A stretch of DNA of 64,000 bases from Nocardioides antri (GTDB taxonomy: Bacteria > Actinomycetota > Actinomycetes > Propionibacteriales > Nocardioidaceae), in NCBI RefSeq assembly GCF_008373765.1, contig NZ_VUJW01000003.1, positions 682,001 to 746,000 on the forward strand. The letters are read 5' to 3'. Made by a program: the position numbers and the translations under genes. A model generated the notes under the pieces. It ran no database searches. It worked only from the letters and a program-made list of their open reading frames with translations, and was not told where the DNA came from. This document shows positions 8,540-16,045 of the stretch, in pieces; the stretch's first letter is position 1, and every line of letters starts with the position of its first letter.

Positions 8540-10027
8540 ATGACCGACCCCGCTGGACTGGCCATCCCCGCGACCATCCCCGTCGACGATCTCCCGGAGG
8601 ACGCCGAGACCTTCGACGTGGTCGTCGTCGGGTTCGGCATCGCCGGCGGCTGCGCCGCGCTCGAGGCGGCCCGCAGCGGTGCCCGGGTGCTGCTCCTGGA
8701 GCGGGCAGCCGTCCACGGCGGCACCTCGAGCATGTCCGGCGGCCACTTCTACCTCGGCGGCGGCACCGCGGTGCAGCAGGCGACGGGCCACGAGGACTCC
8801 GTCGACGCGATGGCGCGCTACCTGATCGCCAGCACCAAGAACCCCGACGAGGAGAAGATCCGCCTCTACTGCGAGGGGTCGGTCGCGCACTTCGACTGGC
8901 TGGAGTCCCTCGGCTTCGAGTTCGAGCGGTCCTACTTCCCCGGCAAGGCGGTGATCCAGCCCGGCACCGAGGGCCTGATGTACACCGGCAACGAGAAGGT
9001 CTGGCCGTTCCGCGACGAGGTCCCGCCCGCACCGCGCGGCCACAAGGTGCCGGTCCCGGGCGACACCGAGGGCACCCGGATCGTGATGGACCTGCTGCGG
9101 GAGCGGGTCGAGGAGGCCGGGGTCGAGGTCCGCTTCGAGACCGGCGCGACGAACCTGGTGGTGACCGACGACGGCGCGGTCGCGGGCATCGGCTGGAAGA
9201 GGTTCGACGAGACCGGTGTCGTGCGGGCCGGCGCCGTGGTCGTCGCCGCGGGCGGCTACGTGATGAACCGCGCCATGCTCGAGAAGTACACCCCCGCACT
9301 GACCCACAAGCTCTTCGCGCTCGGCGGGACCTACGACGACGGGCTCGGGATCAGGCTCGGCCAGTCCGTCGGCGCTGCCCTCGAGAACATGGACGAGCCG
9401 TTCGTCACCGCGCCGTTCTACCCGCCGTCCTCGCTGGTGAAGGGCCTGATCGTCAACAAGCTCGGGCAGCGGTTCGTCGCGGAGGACAGCTACCACGCGC
9501 GGACGTCGTACTTCGTGCTGCGCCAGCCCGACTCCGCGGCGTACCTCATCGCCGACAGCGAGCACATGGAGGAGCAGCGCATGCCGCTGGTCCCGCTCAA
9601 GGACGGCTACGAGACGATCGAGGAGATGGAGGCGGCACTCGGCCTGCCGGAGGGGTCGCTGGTCGCGACGATGGCGCGCTACAACGAGCACGCCGCCCGC
9701 GGGGAGGACCCGGACTTCCACAAGCACCCCGACTGGCTGGCGCCGCAGACCGTCGGCCCGTGGGGCGTCTACGACCTCACCCTCGGCACCGCCCTCTACG
9801 CCGGGTTCACCCTCGGCGGCATGCGCACGAGCGCCGACGGCGAGGTGCTGCGGGAGGACGCGTCCGTCGTACGAGGCCTGTACGCCGCAGGCGCCTGCGC
9901 GTCCAACATCGCCCAGGACGCGGCCGGCTACTGCTCCGGCACCCAGCTGGGCGAGGGCTCGTTCTTCGGGCGTCGCGCAGGGACGCACGCCGCACGCACA
10001 GCAAGCCTCGCCGACACCCGCCGCTGA
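8540..10027 (+). CDS. KstD-like FAD-dependent dehydrogenase (FAD_binding_2 family)
   Basis: Flavoprotein of the fumarate reductase/3-ketosteroid delta-1-dehydrogenase superfamily. Residues 27-50 hold the FAD-binding GFGIAGG Rossmann motif and the following acidic strand end; a GGTSSMSGG segment follows, and the C-terminus has AGACASN and GTQLGEGSFFGRRAG that complete FAD binding. Length 495 aa is normal. The ATG at 8540 is chosen because it follows the -10 box by six bases. The KstR-like box in the promoter supports steroid or related polycyclic substrate use, but several superfamily members act on other compounds and the KstD active-site tyrosines cannot be aligned by eye. Confidence 0.8.
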   Translation: MTDPAGLAIPATIPVDDLPEDAETFDVVVVGFGIAGGCAALEAARSGARVLLLERAAVHGGTSSMSGGHFYLGGGTAVQQATGHEDSVDAMARYLIASTKNPDEEKIRLYCEGSVAHFDWLESLGFEFERSYFPGKAVIQPGTEGLMYTGNEKVWPFRDEVPPAPRGHKVPVPGDTEGTRIVMDLLRERVEEAGVEVRFETGATNLVVTDDGAVAGIGWKRFDETGVVRAGAVVVAAGGYVMNRAMLEKYTPALTHKLFALGGTYDDGLGIRLGQSVGAALENMDEPFVTAPFYPPSSLVKGLIVNKLGQRFVAEDSYHARTSYFVLRQPDSAAYLIADSEHMEEQRMPLVPLKDGYETIEEMEAALGLPEGSLVATMARYNEHAARGEDPDFHKHPDWLAPQTVGPWGVYDLTLGTALYAGFTLGGMRTSADGEVLREDASVVRGLYAAGACASNIAQDAAGYCSGTQLGEGSFFGRRAGTHAARTASLADTRR

Positions 10028-10039
10028 CAAGATGGGCAC

Positions 10040-11215
10040 GTGACCTCCCGCCTGGCCGCCGCGCGGCGCGCGAACGTGCCGCCGTTCCACGTGATGGACC
10101 TGCTGGCGCTGTCGGCGGAGCGGCAGCGCACGCACGGCGACGTGGTGAACCTCCTGGCCGGCCAGCCGAGCACGGGCGCGCCGCAGCCGGTCAACGCCGA
10201 GGCCGTGCGGCTGCTGGGCTCGGGCGACCCGCTGGGCTACACGCCGGCGACCGGGATCGTCGAGCTCCGGGCGGCGATCGCCGACCACCACCGGACGCAC
10301 TACGGCATCGACGTGACCGCCGACGACGTGGTGGTGACGACCGGCTCGAGCGGCGGTTTCCTGCTGGCGTTCCTCGCGGCGTTCGAGGCCGGCGACCGGG
10401 TGGCGATCGCGCGGCCCGGCTATCCCTGCTACCGCAACGTCCTCACCGCGCTCGGCTGCGAGGTGGTGGAGATCCCGACCGGGCCGGAGACCCGCTTCCA
10501 GCCGTCCGTCGAGCAGCTGGCCGAGGTGCACGCCGCCGGCCCCGTCGCCGGCCTGGTCGTCGCCAGCCCGGCCAACCCGACCGGGACGATGCTGCTCCCC
10601 GACGAGCTCTCTGCGATCGCGCGGTGGTGCGAGGAGTCGGGCGTCCAGCTGGTCTCCGACGAGATCTACCACGGCATCGAGTACGCCGACGCCAAGCTGG
10701 CGCGGTGCGCCTGGGAGACGAGCCGGGAGGCGATCGTCTTCGGCTCGTTCTCGAAGTACTTCTCGATGACCGGCTGGCGTCTCGGCTGGATGCTCGCGCC
10801 CGGCCGCCTGCTGCGCGCGGTCGACGTCCTGACCGGCAACTTCAGCATCTGCCCGCCGGTGCTCGCCCAGCGCGCGGCACTCGCGGCGTTCGACGCGGCG
10901 TCGTACGCCGAGCTCGACGGGCACGTCCGGCGGTACGCCGAGAACCGCGGGCTGCTGCTGGCCGGCCTCGCGCGGCTCGGGATCGACCGGCTTGCGCCGG
11001 CGGACGGCGCGTTCTACGCCTACGCCGACGTCGGCCACCTCACCGACGACTCGATGGCCTTCGCCCGCGACCTGCTCGCCCGGACCGGGGTCGCGGTGGC
11101 GAGCGGCATCGACTTCGACACCGCCGACGGCGGCCGCTTCCTGAGGTTCAGCTTCGCCGGGACGGCGGCCGAGATCGAGGCCGCGCTGGACCGCCTGGAC
11201 GGAGCCCTCGGCTAG
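10040..11215 (+). CDS. class I/II pyridoxal phosphate-dependent aminotransferase
   Basis: Fold-type I aminotransferase of the aspartate aminotransferase superfamily. Key features are SPANPTG (176-182), SDEIY (206-210), the PLP-binding lysine in SFSKYFSMTGWRLGW (Lys239), and a C-terminal RFSFA holding the carboxylate-binding arginine. The GTG start at 10040 lies 12 bases after the KstD-like gene, so the two may be cotranscribed. The amino donor and acceptor cannot be assigned. It could equally act in general amino acid metabolism unrelated to its upstream neighbour. Confidence 0.88.
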   Translation: MTSRLAAARRANVPPFHVMDLLALSAERQRTHGDVVNLLAGQPSTGAPQPVNAEAVRLLGSGDPLGYTPATGIVELRAAIADHHRTHYGIDVTADDVVVTTGSSGGFLLAFLAAFEAGDRVAIARPGYPCYRNVLTALGCEVVEIPTGPETRFQPSVEQLAEVHAAGPVAGLVVASPANPTGTMLLPDELSAIARWCEESGVQLVSDEIYHGIEYADAKLARCAWETSREAIVFGSFSKYFSMTGWRLGWMLAPGRLLRAVDVLTGNFSICPPVLAQRAALAAFDAASYAELDGHVRRYAENRGLLLAGLARLGIDRLAPADGAFYAYADVGHLTDDSMAFARDLLARTGVAVASGIDFDTADGGRFLRFSFAGTAAEIEAALDRLDGALG

Positions 11216-11219
11216 GACC

Positions 11220-12626
11220 TCACAGCGCCAGGTCGTGGACGAACTCCTGGAGCTGGGTCAGGTTCCGGCACTCGATCATCGAGACGATCTCGCGGTAGGT
11301 CTGCGCAGCGGAGTCGCCCGCACCCCAGCTGCTCTGCGGCTCGGGGTTGAGCCAGTACGACCGGCGCACCGAGCCCGCGAGGCGGCGGAGCGTGGCGTCC
11401 TCGAGGTCGCTGTAGTTGCTGCGGGCGTCGCCGAGGATCAGCAGGGTGGTCTTGGGGCCGAGCGCGTCGGCGTACTCCTCCTCGAACTTGGCGAACGCCC
11501 GGCCGTAGTTGGTCCGTCCCCACAGCGCCGCGTAGCTGCTGGCGGCCGCGAGGTTCTCGAGCACCTCGACCGGGTCGGCGCCCGGCCGGAGGTGCTCGGT
11601 GACCTCGTGGACGTGGTCGATGAACGTGAACGCCCGCATGCTCTGGAAGACCTCGCGCAGGGCGAAGACGAAGAGCAGCGTGAACTGCGCGAAGTTGGCG
11701 ACCGAGCCGCTGACGTCGCAGAGCACCACCAGGTCCGTCCGGTGGGGGCGCTTCGGGCGGTGGTGGGTGGTGAGCGGGACGCCGCCGGTGGCGATCGACG
11801 CCCGGACCGTACGGCGGAAGTCGAGCGCCCCTCGACGGCGGGCGTGGTGCTCCTTGGTGAGCCGGGTGGCGAGCCGGCGCGCGAGCGGGAAGATCTCCCG
11901 GCGCATCTCCACCAGGTCGCTGCGCCGGGCCGCGGTGAACGCCAGCTTGTCGATGCTGGGCCGGACGGCGACGTCGGCGACGTGGTCCGGCCCCTTCTCC
12001 TCGGCGATCCGGCGCCGGGCGTCGTCCTCCACCATCCGCGTGAACGCACCGACCCGGCGGTCGGCGAGGCGACGCGCCTCCGGCTCCCGGGCCTCCTCGC
12101 CCATCTCGCCGAGGAGCCCGCCCACCACCCGGTCGACCAGCTCCTGCGGCGCCACCCGCTGCAGCGCGGTGTAGGCAGACCACGACGACAGCCCCGGCCC
12201 ACGCCCCGGCATGGAACCGAAGGTGCCGACCATCTGGGCGGCGAGCCGGCGCAGCTGCTGCTCGTCGCCGCTCTCCAGCGCCTCGGCGAGCTGGTCGCGG
12301 AACTCCTGGAGCGCGGCCGCGTTGTCCCGCACGCCCTCCGGCGCGCCGTCCTCGGGCGCCACCCCGTCCCCGACCAGCGCCGGGAAGTAGACGTCGAACA
12401 GCGCGTCGAAGGTGGTGCGTTGGGCCTGCTTCTTGACCAGCGTCGCGGCCAGGACGTCCCGCACGTGCGTGCGGTCGCCCCAGCCCACCGCGCCCAGCGC
12501 GGCGACCGAGTCGAGGTCCTCGGCCAGCGAGACGGACAGGCCGGCTCCCCGGAGCGCCTCGATGAAGGCGAGGTGCCGGTCGAGCAGGCCGGAGGTTTCG
12601 GGGGTCTCGGGGGTCTCGGGCGTCAT
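11220..12626 (-). CDS. VWA domain protein (CoxE-like), partner of MoxR ATPase
   Basis: A 468-residue protein with a helical N-terminal region and a C-terminal von Willebrand factor A domain whose metal-dependent adhesion site DVSGS is at residues 304-308. VWA/CoxE proteins work with MoxR AAA ATPases as chaperone pairs that assemble or activate metal enzymes or complexes; the client here is unknown. The ATG at 12626 overlaps the moxR-like stop (ATGA). The N-terminus MTPETPETPET comes from a 9-bp tandem repeat. It ends four bases from the convergent aminotransferase gene. Confidence 0.87.
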   Translation of the reverse strand: MTPETPETPETSGLLDRHLAFIEALRGAGLSVSLAEDLDSVAALGAVGWGDRTHVRDVLAATLVKKQAQRTTFDALFDVYFPALVGDGVAPEDGAPEGVRDNAAALQEFRDQLAEALESGDEQQLRRLAAQMVGTFGSMPGRGPGLSSWSAYTALQRVAPQELVDRVVGGLLGEMGEEAREPEARRLADRRVGAFTRMVEDDARRRIAEEKGPDHVADVAVRPSIDKLAFTAARRSDLVEMRREIFPLARRLATRLTKEHHARRRGALDFRRTVRASIATGGVPLTTHHRPKRPHRTDLVVLCDVSGSVANFAQFTLLFVFALREVFQSMRAFTFIDHVHEVTEHLRPGADPVEVLENLAAASSYAALWGRTNYGRAFAKFEEEYADALGPKTTLLILGDARSNYSDLEDATLRRLAGSVRRSYWLNPEPQSSWGAGDSAAQTYREIVSMIECRNLTQLQEFVHDLAL

Positions 12627-13546
12627 GGCTTCCGTCGGCCGTCCAGCCTCAGCTCCTTGACGGCACGTTCCTGGTCGGACGCGTGCTTGAGCACGGCACC
12701 CAGGGTGTCGCCGATGGCCTTCTCGTCGAGGTTGCGGATCTCCAGCGCGATGAGGGTGCGCGCCCAGTCGACCGACTCGGCGATCGACGGCGCCTTCTTC
12801 AGCTCGAGGTCGCGGAGCCTGCCGACCGTGGCCACCAGCTGCTCGGCGATCTTGTCGTCGAGGTCGGGCACCTGCGCCTGCAGGATCTCGCGCTCCCGCT
12901 CCGCGTCGGGGTAGTCCAGGTGGAGGTAGAGGCAGCGGCGCTTGACCGCCTCGGAGAGCTCACGGCTCGCGTTCGACGTGAGTACGACGTACGGCCGCCG
13001 CGTCGCGGCCACCGTCCCGAGCTCGGGGATGGTGACCTGGAAGTCCGACAGCACCTCGAGCAGCAGGCCCTCGACCTCGATGTCGGTCTTGTCGACCTCG
13101 TCGATCAGCAGCACCGTCGGCTCGTCGCGCCGGATGGCGGTCAGCAGCGGCCTGGTGAGCAGGAACTCCTCGGTGAAGATGCTGTGGTCCAGGTCGTTCC
13201 ATGGCTGAGTTTGGTGGCTGGGGTTGCCTTCGGTCGAGGTGCCTCGCTGGGCTCGAGCGGCTCCATAGGCCTGGATCGCTAGGAGTTGCTTCTTGTAGTT
13301 CCACTCGTAGAGCGCCCGGGCCTCGTCGAGCCCCTCGTAGCACTGCAGCCGGACCAGCTCCGCCCCGGTCGCCCGGGAGACGGCCTTGGCGAGCTCGGTC
13401 TTGCCGACGCCGGCCGGTCCCTCGAGCAGGAGCGGCTTCTCCAGCGCGCCGGCCAGGAACGAGGTCGTGGCGGTGGCTGCGTCGGCGAGGTAGCCCGCCG
13501 CGGCGAGCCGGTCGGCGGCCTGCGCCGGGGAGGAGAACCAGGTCAT
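12623..13546 (-). CDS. MoxR-family AAA ATPase with an unusual internal insertion
   Basis: AAA+ ATPase with Walker A GPAGVGKT (residues 43-50), Walker B LLIDEVDK and sensor region VLTSNASRELSEA. MoxR proteins act as chaperone-like remodellers together with the VWA protein encoded next. Between QLLAIQAYG and NDLDHSIFTEEF, where relatives usually have only a few residues, there are about 20 extra residues (95-117: AARAQRGTSTEGNPS and following) encoded by DNA that resembles a dispersed repeat (see findings). The frame stays open, so the protein may be functional. Start is ATG 13546, preceded by a run of six G. Confidence 0.88.
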   Translation of the reverse strand: MTWFSSPAQAADRLAAAGYLADAATATTSFLAGALEKPLLLEGPAGVGKTELAKAVSRATGAELVRLQCYEGLDEARALYEWNYKKQLLAIQAYGAARAQRGTSTEGNPSHQTQPWNDLDHSIFTEEFLLTRPLLTAIRRDEPTVLLIDEVDKTDIEVEGLLLEVLSDFQVTIPELGTVAATRRPYVVLTSNASRELSEAVKRRCLYLHLDYPDAEREREILQAQVPDLDDKIAEQLVATVGRLRDLELKKAPSIAESVDWARTLIALEIRNLDEKAIGDTLGAVLKHASDQERAVKELRLDGRRKP

Positions 13547-13715
13547 AGCCCCCCATCCTGCCTGGGTTTTCCAGGCACGGGTCACCCGGGTTGCCTCGTG
13601 ACCCGGCGCGCTCCTGGTCGTTGAGTGGGACAACGAAGGATCCACCGGGGCGAGGGTGGGGCGGCCATCGGCCGCACTGGACATCGAGGCTGTCTCGAGG
13701 CGAAAGGAGACGACG

Positions 13716-14117
13716 TTGGACGCTGCCCGCAAGAGCTGGCTCATCACCGCTGCGACCTCCGTCCGCACGGCGCTCACCGCCGGCTCCCTGACCCTCCTGA
13801 TGGGGCTCGGCGCCGTCAGCGTCCTCACCGCCCCGCAGCCGCCTGCGGAGCACCTCGGCCTCTCCGGCCAGGACAAGGCGACCAGCCGGCTGCTGGAGCG
13901 CAACAACTGCTCCACCACCGGGTTCAACCCCGAGGTGATCCCCACCACCGCGGTGATCCGCGACGCCGTCGGCCGCACGCGGCTCGTGACGTTCGACGAG
14001 GGCTGGGCGGTCTTCAACAACGAGCGCCCCGGCGAGCTGGTCGCCGTCTGCCTCGGCCGCGAGCGCACCGAGAGCAGCGAGCCCACCGACCGCACTGAGC
14101 GCACCCGGGCGCGCTGA
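13716..14117 (+). CDS. small secreted or membrane-anchored hypothetical protein
   Basis: I do not recognise this family. The TTG at 13716 is chosen because a strong AAAGGAG lies six bases upstream; an in-frame GTG at 13656 without such a site would add 20 residues. The 133-residue product has a short basic N-terminus, one hydrophobic segment around residues 18-37 (signal peptide or anchor), and an exported domain with a pair of cysteines (NNCSTTGFNP and VAVCLG) that could form a disulfide. The C-terminal tail is Glu/Arg/Thr-rich. No operon partner. Confidence 0.65.
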   Translation: MDAARKSWLITAATSVRTALTAGSLTLLMGLGAVSVLTAPQPPAEHLGLSGQDKATSRLLERNNCSTTGFNPEVIPTTAVIRDAVGRTRLVTFDEGWAVFNNERPGELVAVCLGRERTESSEPTDRTERTRAR

Positions 14118-14123
14118 GCGCTC

Positions 14124-14840
14124 CTAGACCCCCGAGCGCCCGGCCGCGAGCCTGTCGACCGGCACCGTCGGGTCGAGCACCACGCCGATCTCCCGGGCCT
14201 GGCCGTCGATCTGGTACCAGATCCAGCGGCTGAGCATGTTGGTGAGGCCGCGGGGGCTGAGCGCCTGGTCGGAGCGCCGGACCCACTGGTTGACGCTGCC
14301 GCGGACCTGGCCGAGGAGGCCCACCACGAGCAGGTCCAGGGTGTTCAGCTGCTCCTCGTCGAGCTCGTGGTCCAGGAGCGTCGCCCCGGCCTGGAAGAGC
14401 TCGGAGATGTCCGTGCCGAGCTGGTCCACCGCCCGGTCGAGCTCGCCGGGCTGCCCGTCGCCGAGGGCGCGCTGCGCCATCTCGTGGAGGTGGGGGTGCT
14501 CGGCGACCCACTCGACGTAGCCGCCGACGATGCTGTGGATGATCTCCTCGATGCTGCCGGACAGCACCATCGTGGAGTCCAGGACGTCGCGGATCATCCC
14601 GACGATGTGCAGCTGGACGGCACGGTTCAGGTCGACCCGGTTGCTGAAGAGGCGGTACACCACCGTGCGGACGAGACCGGCCCGCTCGGCGATCTGCTGG
14701 ACCTTGAGCTCGGTGCCGAGCGGCTGCTCCTCGATCAGCTCGACGGCAGCGTTGAGCACGTGCAGGCGGCGCTCCTCGTTGTGGTCCTGCCAGCGCAGCT
14801 GCCGGCCGTCGAGACCGGGGACGCGGGGCACGTGCGGCAT
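14124..14840 (-). CDS. TetR/AcrR family transcriptional regulator
   Basis: TetR-type repressor: residues about 25-75 contain the helix-turn-helix (VQQIAERAGLVRTVVYRLFSNR) and the rest is the ligand-binding domain. Its N-terminal layout (RWQDHNEERR, then AAVELIEE) closely parallels the TetR protein encoded at 21842-22534 (RWDDHKAERR), so the two are probably paralogues that bracket the beta-oxidation operon. The ATG at 14840 is preferred because TACCCT lies six bases upstream. It follows the racemase gene on the same strand after 59 bp but seems to have its own promoter. Confidence 0.85.
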   Translation of the reverse strand: MPHVPRVPGLDGRQLRWQDHNEERRLHVLNAAVELIEEQPLGTELKVQQIAERAGLVRTVVYRLFSNRVDLNRAVQLHIVGMIRDVLDSTMVLSGSIEEIIHSIVGGYVEWVAEHPHLHEMAQRALGDGQPGELDRAVDQLGTDISELFQAGATLLDHELDEEQLNTLDLLVVGLLGQVRGSVNQWVRRSDQALSPRGLTNMLSRWIWYQIDGQAREIGVVLDPTVPVDRLAAGRSGV

Positions 14841-14846
14841 GGGCGA

Positions 14847-14852
14847 AGGGTA
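14847..14852 (-). promoter_or_regulatory. -10 box TACCCT for a leaderless TetR gene
   Basis: On the minus strand TACCCT is followed by six bases and the ATG at 14840. No Shine-Dalgarno is present in between. Confidence 0.45.
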
Positions 14853-14899
14853 GACGACGGTGACGGGCAGCACCCCCTCCGTGCGCGCGGCGGGAGGCG

Positions 14900-16045
14900 C
14901 TACTCCACGGCGCCCGACGCACGGAGCCGGGTGACAGCGGCAGCGTCGAGACCGAGCTCCCCCAGGATCTCGTCGGTGTCGGTACCCGGACGGCGCGGTG
15001 GCCGCGGGTCGGAGGCCGGCGTCCTGCTGAAGCGGGGAGCCGGCGCCGGCTGCCGGATCCCGCCGACCACGGTGAACGTCGACCGGGCGGCGTTGTGGGG
15101 GTGCTCGTGCGCCTCGAAGGGTGAGAGCACCGGCGTCACGCAGGCGTCGGAGTCAGCGAAGACGGCGGCCCACTCGTCCCGGGGACGGGTCGCGAAGACC
15201 TCGGCGAAGTGCGCCTTCAGCTTGTCGGCCGCGTCGAAGTCGAACTGATGCGGGAGGTCCGTGTCGGCGAGGCCGAGCCTCTCCACCAGCTCGGCGTAGA
15301 AGTGCGGCTCCACGCAGCCGACCGCCACGAAACGTCCGTCCGCGCAGGCGTAGGTGTCGTAGAACGCCGCGGTGCCGTCGAAGATGTTGTGCCCCCGCTC
15401 CTGCTGCCAGAGGCCGGCGTGGTGCATGCCGTGGATGAAGGCAGTGAGGAGCGCAGAGCCGTCCACCATCGCGGCGTCCACGACCTGCCCCCGGCCGGAG
15501 CTGCTGCGCTCGTGGAGCGCGGCGAGCACGCCCATCGCCATCAGCAGCCCGCCGCCCCCGAAGTCGCCGAGCAGGTTGAGCGGCGGGACCGGCTTGCCGT
15601 CGGCGGTGCCGATCGGCTCGAGCGCCCCGGAGAGCGCGATGTAGTTGATGTCGTGACCGGCGCGGGGTGCGAGGGGCCCGTCCTGTCCCCAGCCCGTCAT
15701 CCGGGCGTAGACCAGCCGGGGGTTGCGCTCGAGGCAGGCCTCCGGCCCGATGCCGAGCCGCTCGGCCACGCCCGGTCGGTAGCCCTCGACCAGCACGTCC
15801 GCCTCGTCGACGAGACGCAGCAGCACCTCGCGGCCCTCGTCGGTCTTCAGGTCGATCGCGATCGAGCGCCGGCTGCGGTCGAGGACGCCGGACGGCGCCA
15901 GCAGCCCGTCGCCACCGGGACCGGCGCGGTCGACCCGGACCACCTCGGCCCCGAGGTCGGCGAGCACCATGCAGCCGAACGGCGCCGGCGCGAGCCCGGT
16001 CAGCTCGACGACCCGGAGGTCGGCGAGCGGGCCTCCGACGGTCAC
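14900..16045 (-). CDS. alpha-methylacyl-CoA racemase (CaiB/BaiF family)
   Basis: Family III CoA-transferase fold enzyme that most likely epimerises 2-methylacyl-CoA, as needed before branched or steroid side chains can be beta-oxidised. The residues that are catalytic in the Mycobacterium tuberculosis enzyme MCR (His126, Asp127, Asp156, Glu241) all appear here at a constant offset of five: His131 and Asp132 in GHDINY, Asp161 in LLGDFGGGG, Glu246 in VGCVEPHF. That match separates it from true CoA-transferases such as the one at 58489. The start is GTG 16045 overlapping the acyl-CoA dehydrogenase stop. It is the last gene of the beta-oxidation operon. Confidence 0.9.
   Translation of the reverse strand: MTVGGPLADLRVVELTGLAPAPFGCMVLADLGAEVVRVDRAGPGGDGLLAPSGVLDRSRRSIAIDLKTDEGREVLLRLVDEADVLVEGYRPGVAERLGIGPEACLERNPRLVYARMTGWGQDGPLAPRAGHDINYIALSGALEPIGTADGKPVPPLNLLGDFGGGGLLMAMGVLAALHERSSSGRGQVVDAAMVDGSALLTAFIHGMHHAGLWQQERGHNIFDGTAAFYDTYACADGRFVAVGCVEPHFYAELVERLGLADTDLPHQFDFDAADKLKAHFAEVFATRPRDEWAAVFADSDACVTPVLSPFEAHEHPHNAARSTFTVVGGIRQPAPAPRFSRTPASDPRPPRRPGTDTDEILGELGLDAAAVTRLRASGAVE

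Noticed and set aside
8477-11038. 853-codon minus-strand open frame over the KstD-like and aminotransferase genes
   Set aside because: Same reason: the plus-strand genes have intact FAD and PLP motifs, and the antisense translation has no recognisable fold.
14900-16045. Calling this CaiB-family protein a CoA-transferase
   Set aside because: All four catalytic residues of alpha-methylacyl-CoA racemase are present at a constant offset from MCR, and its operon fits racemase function.
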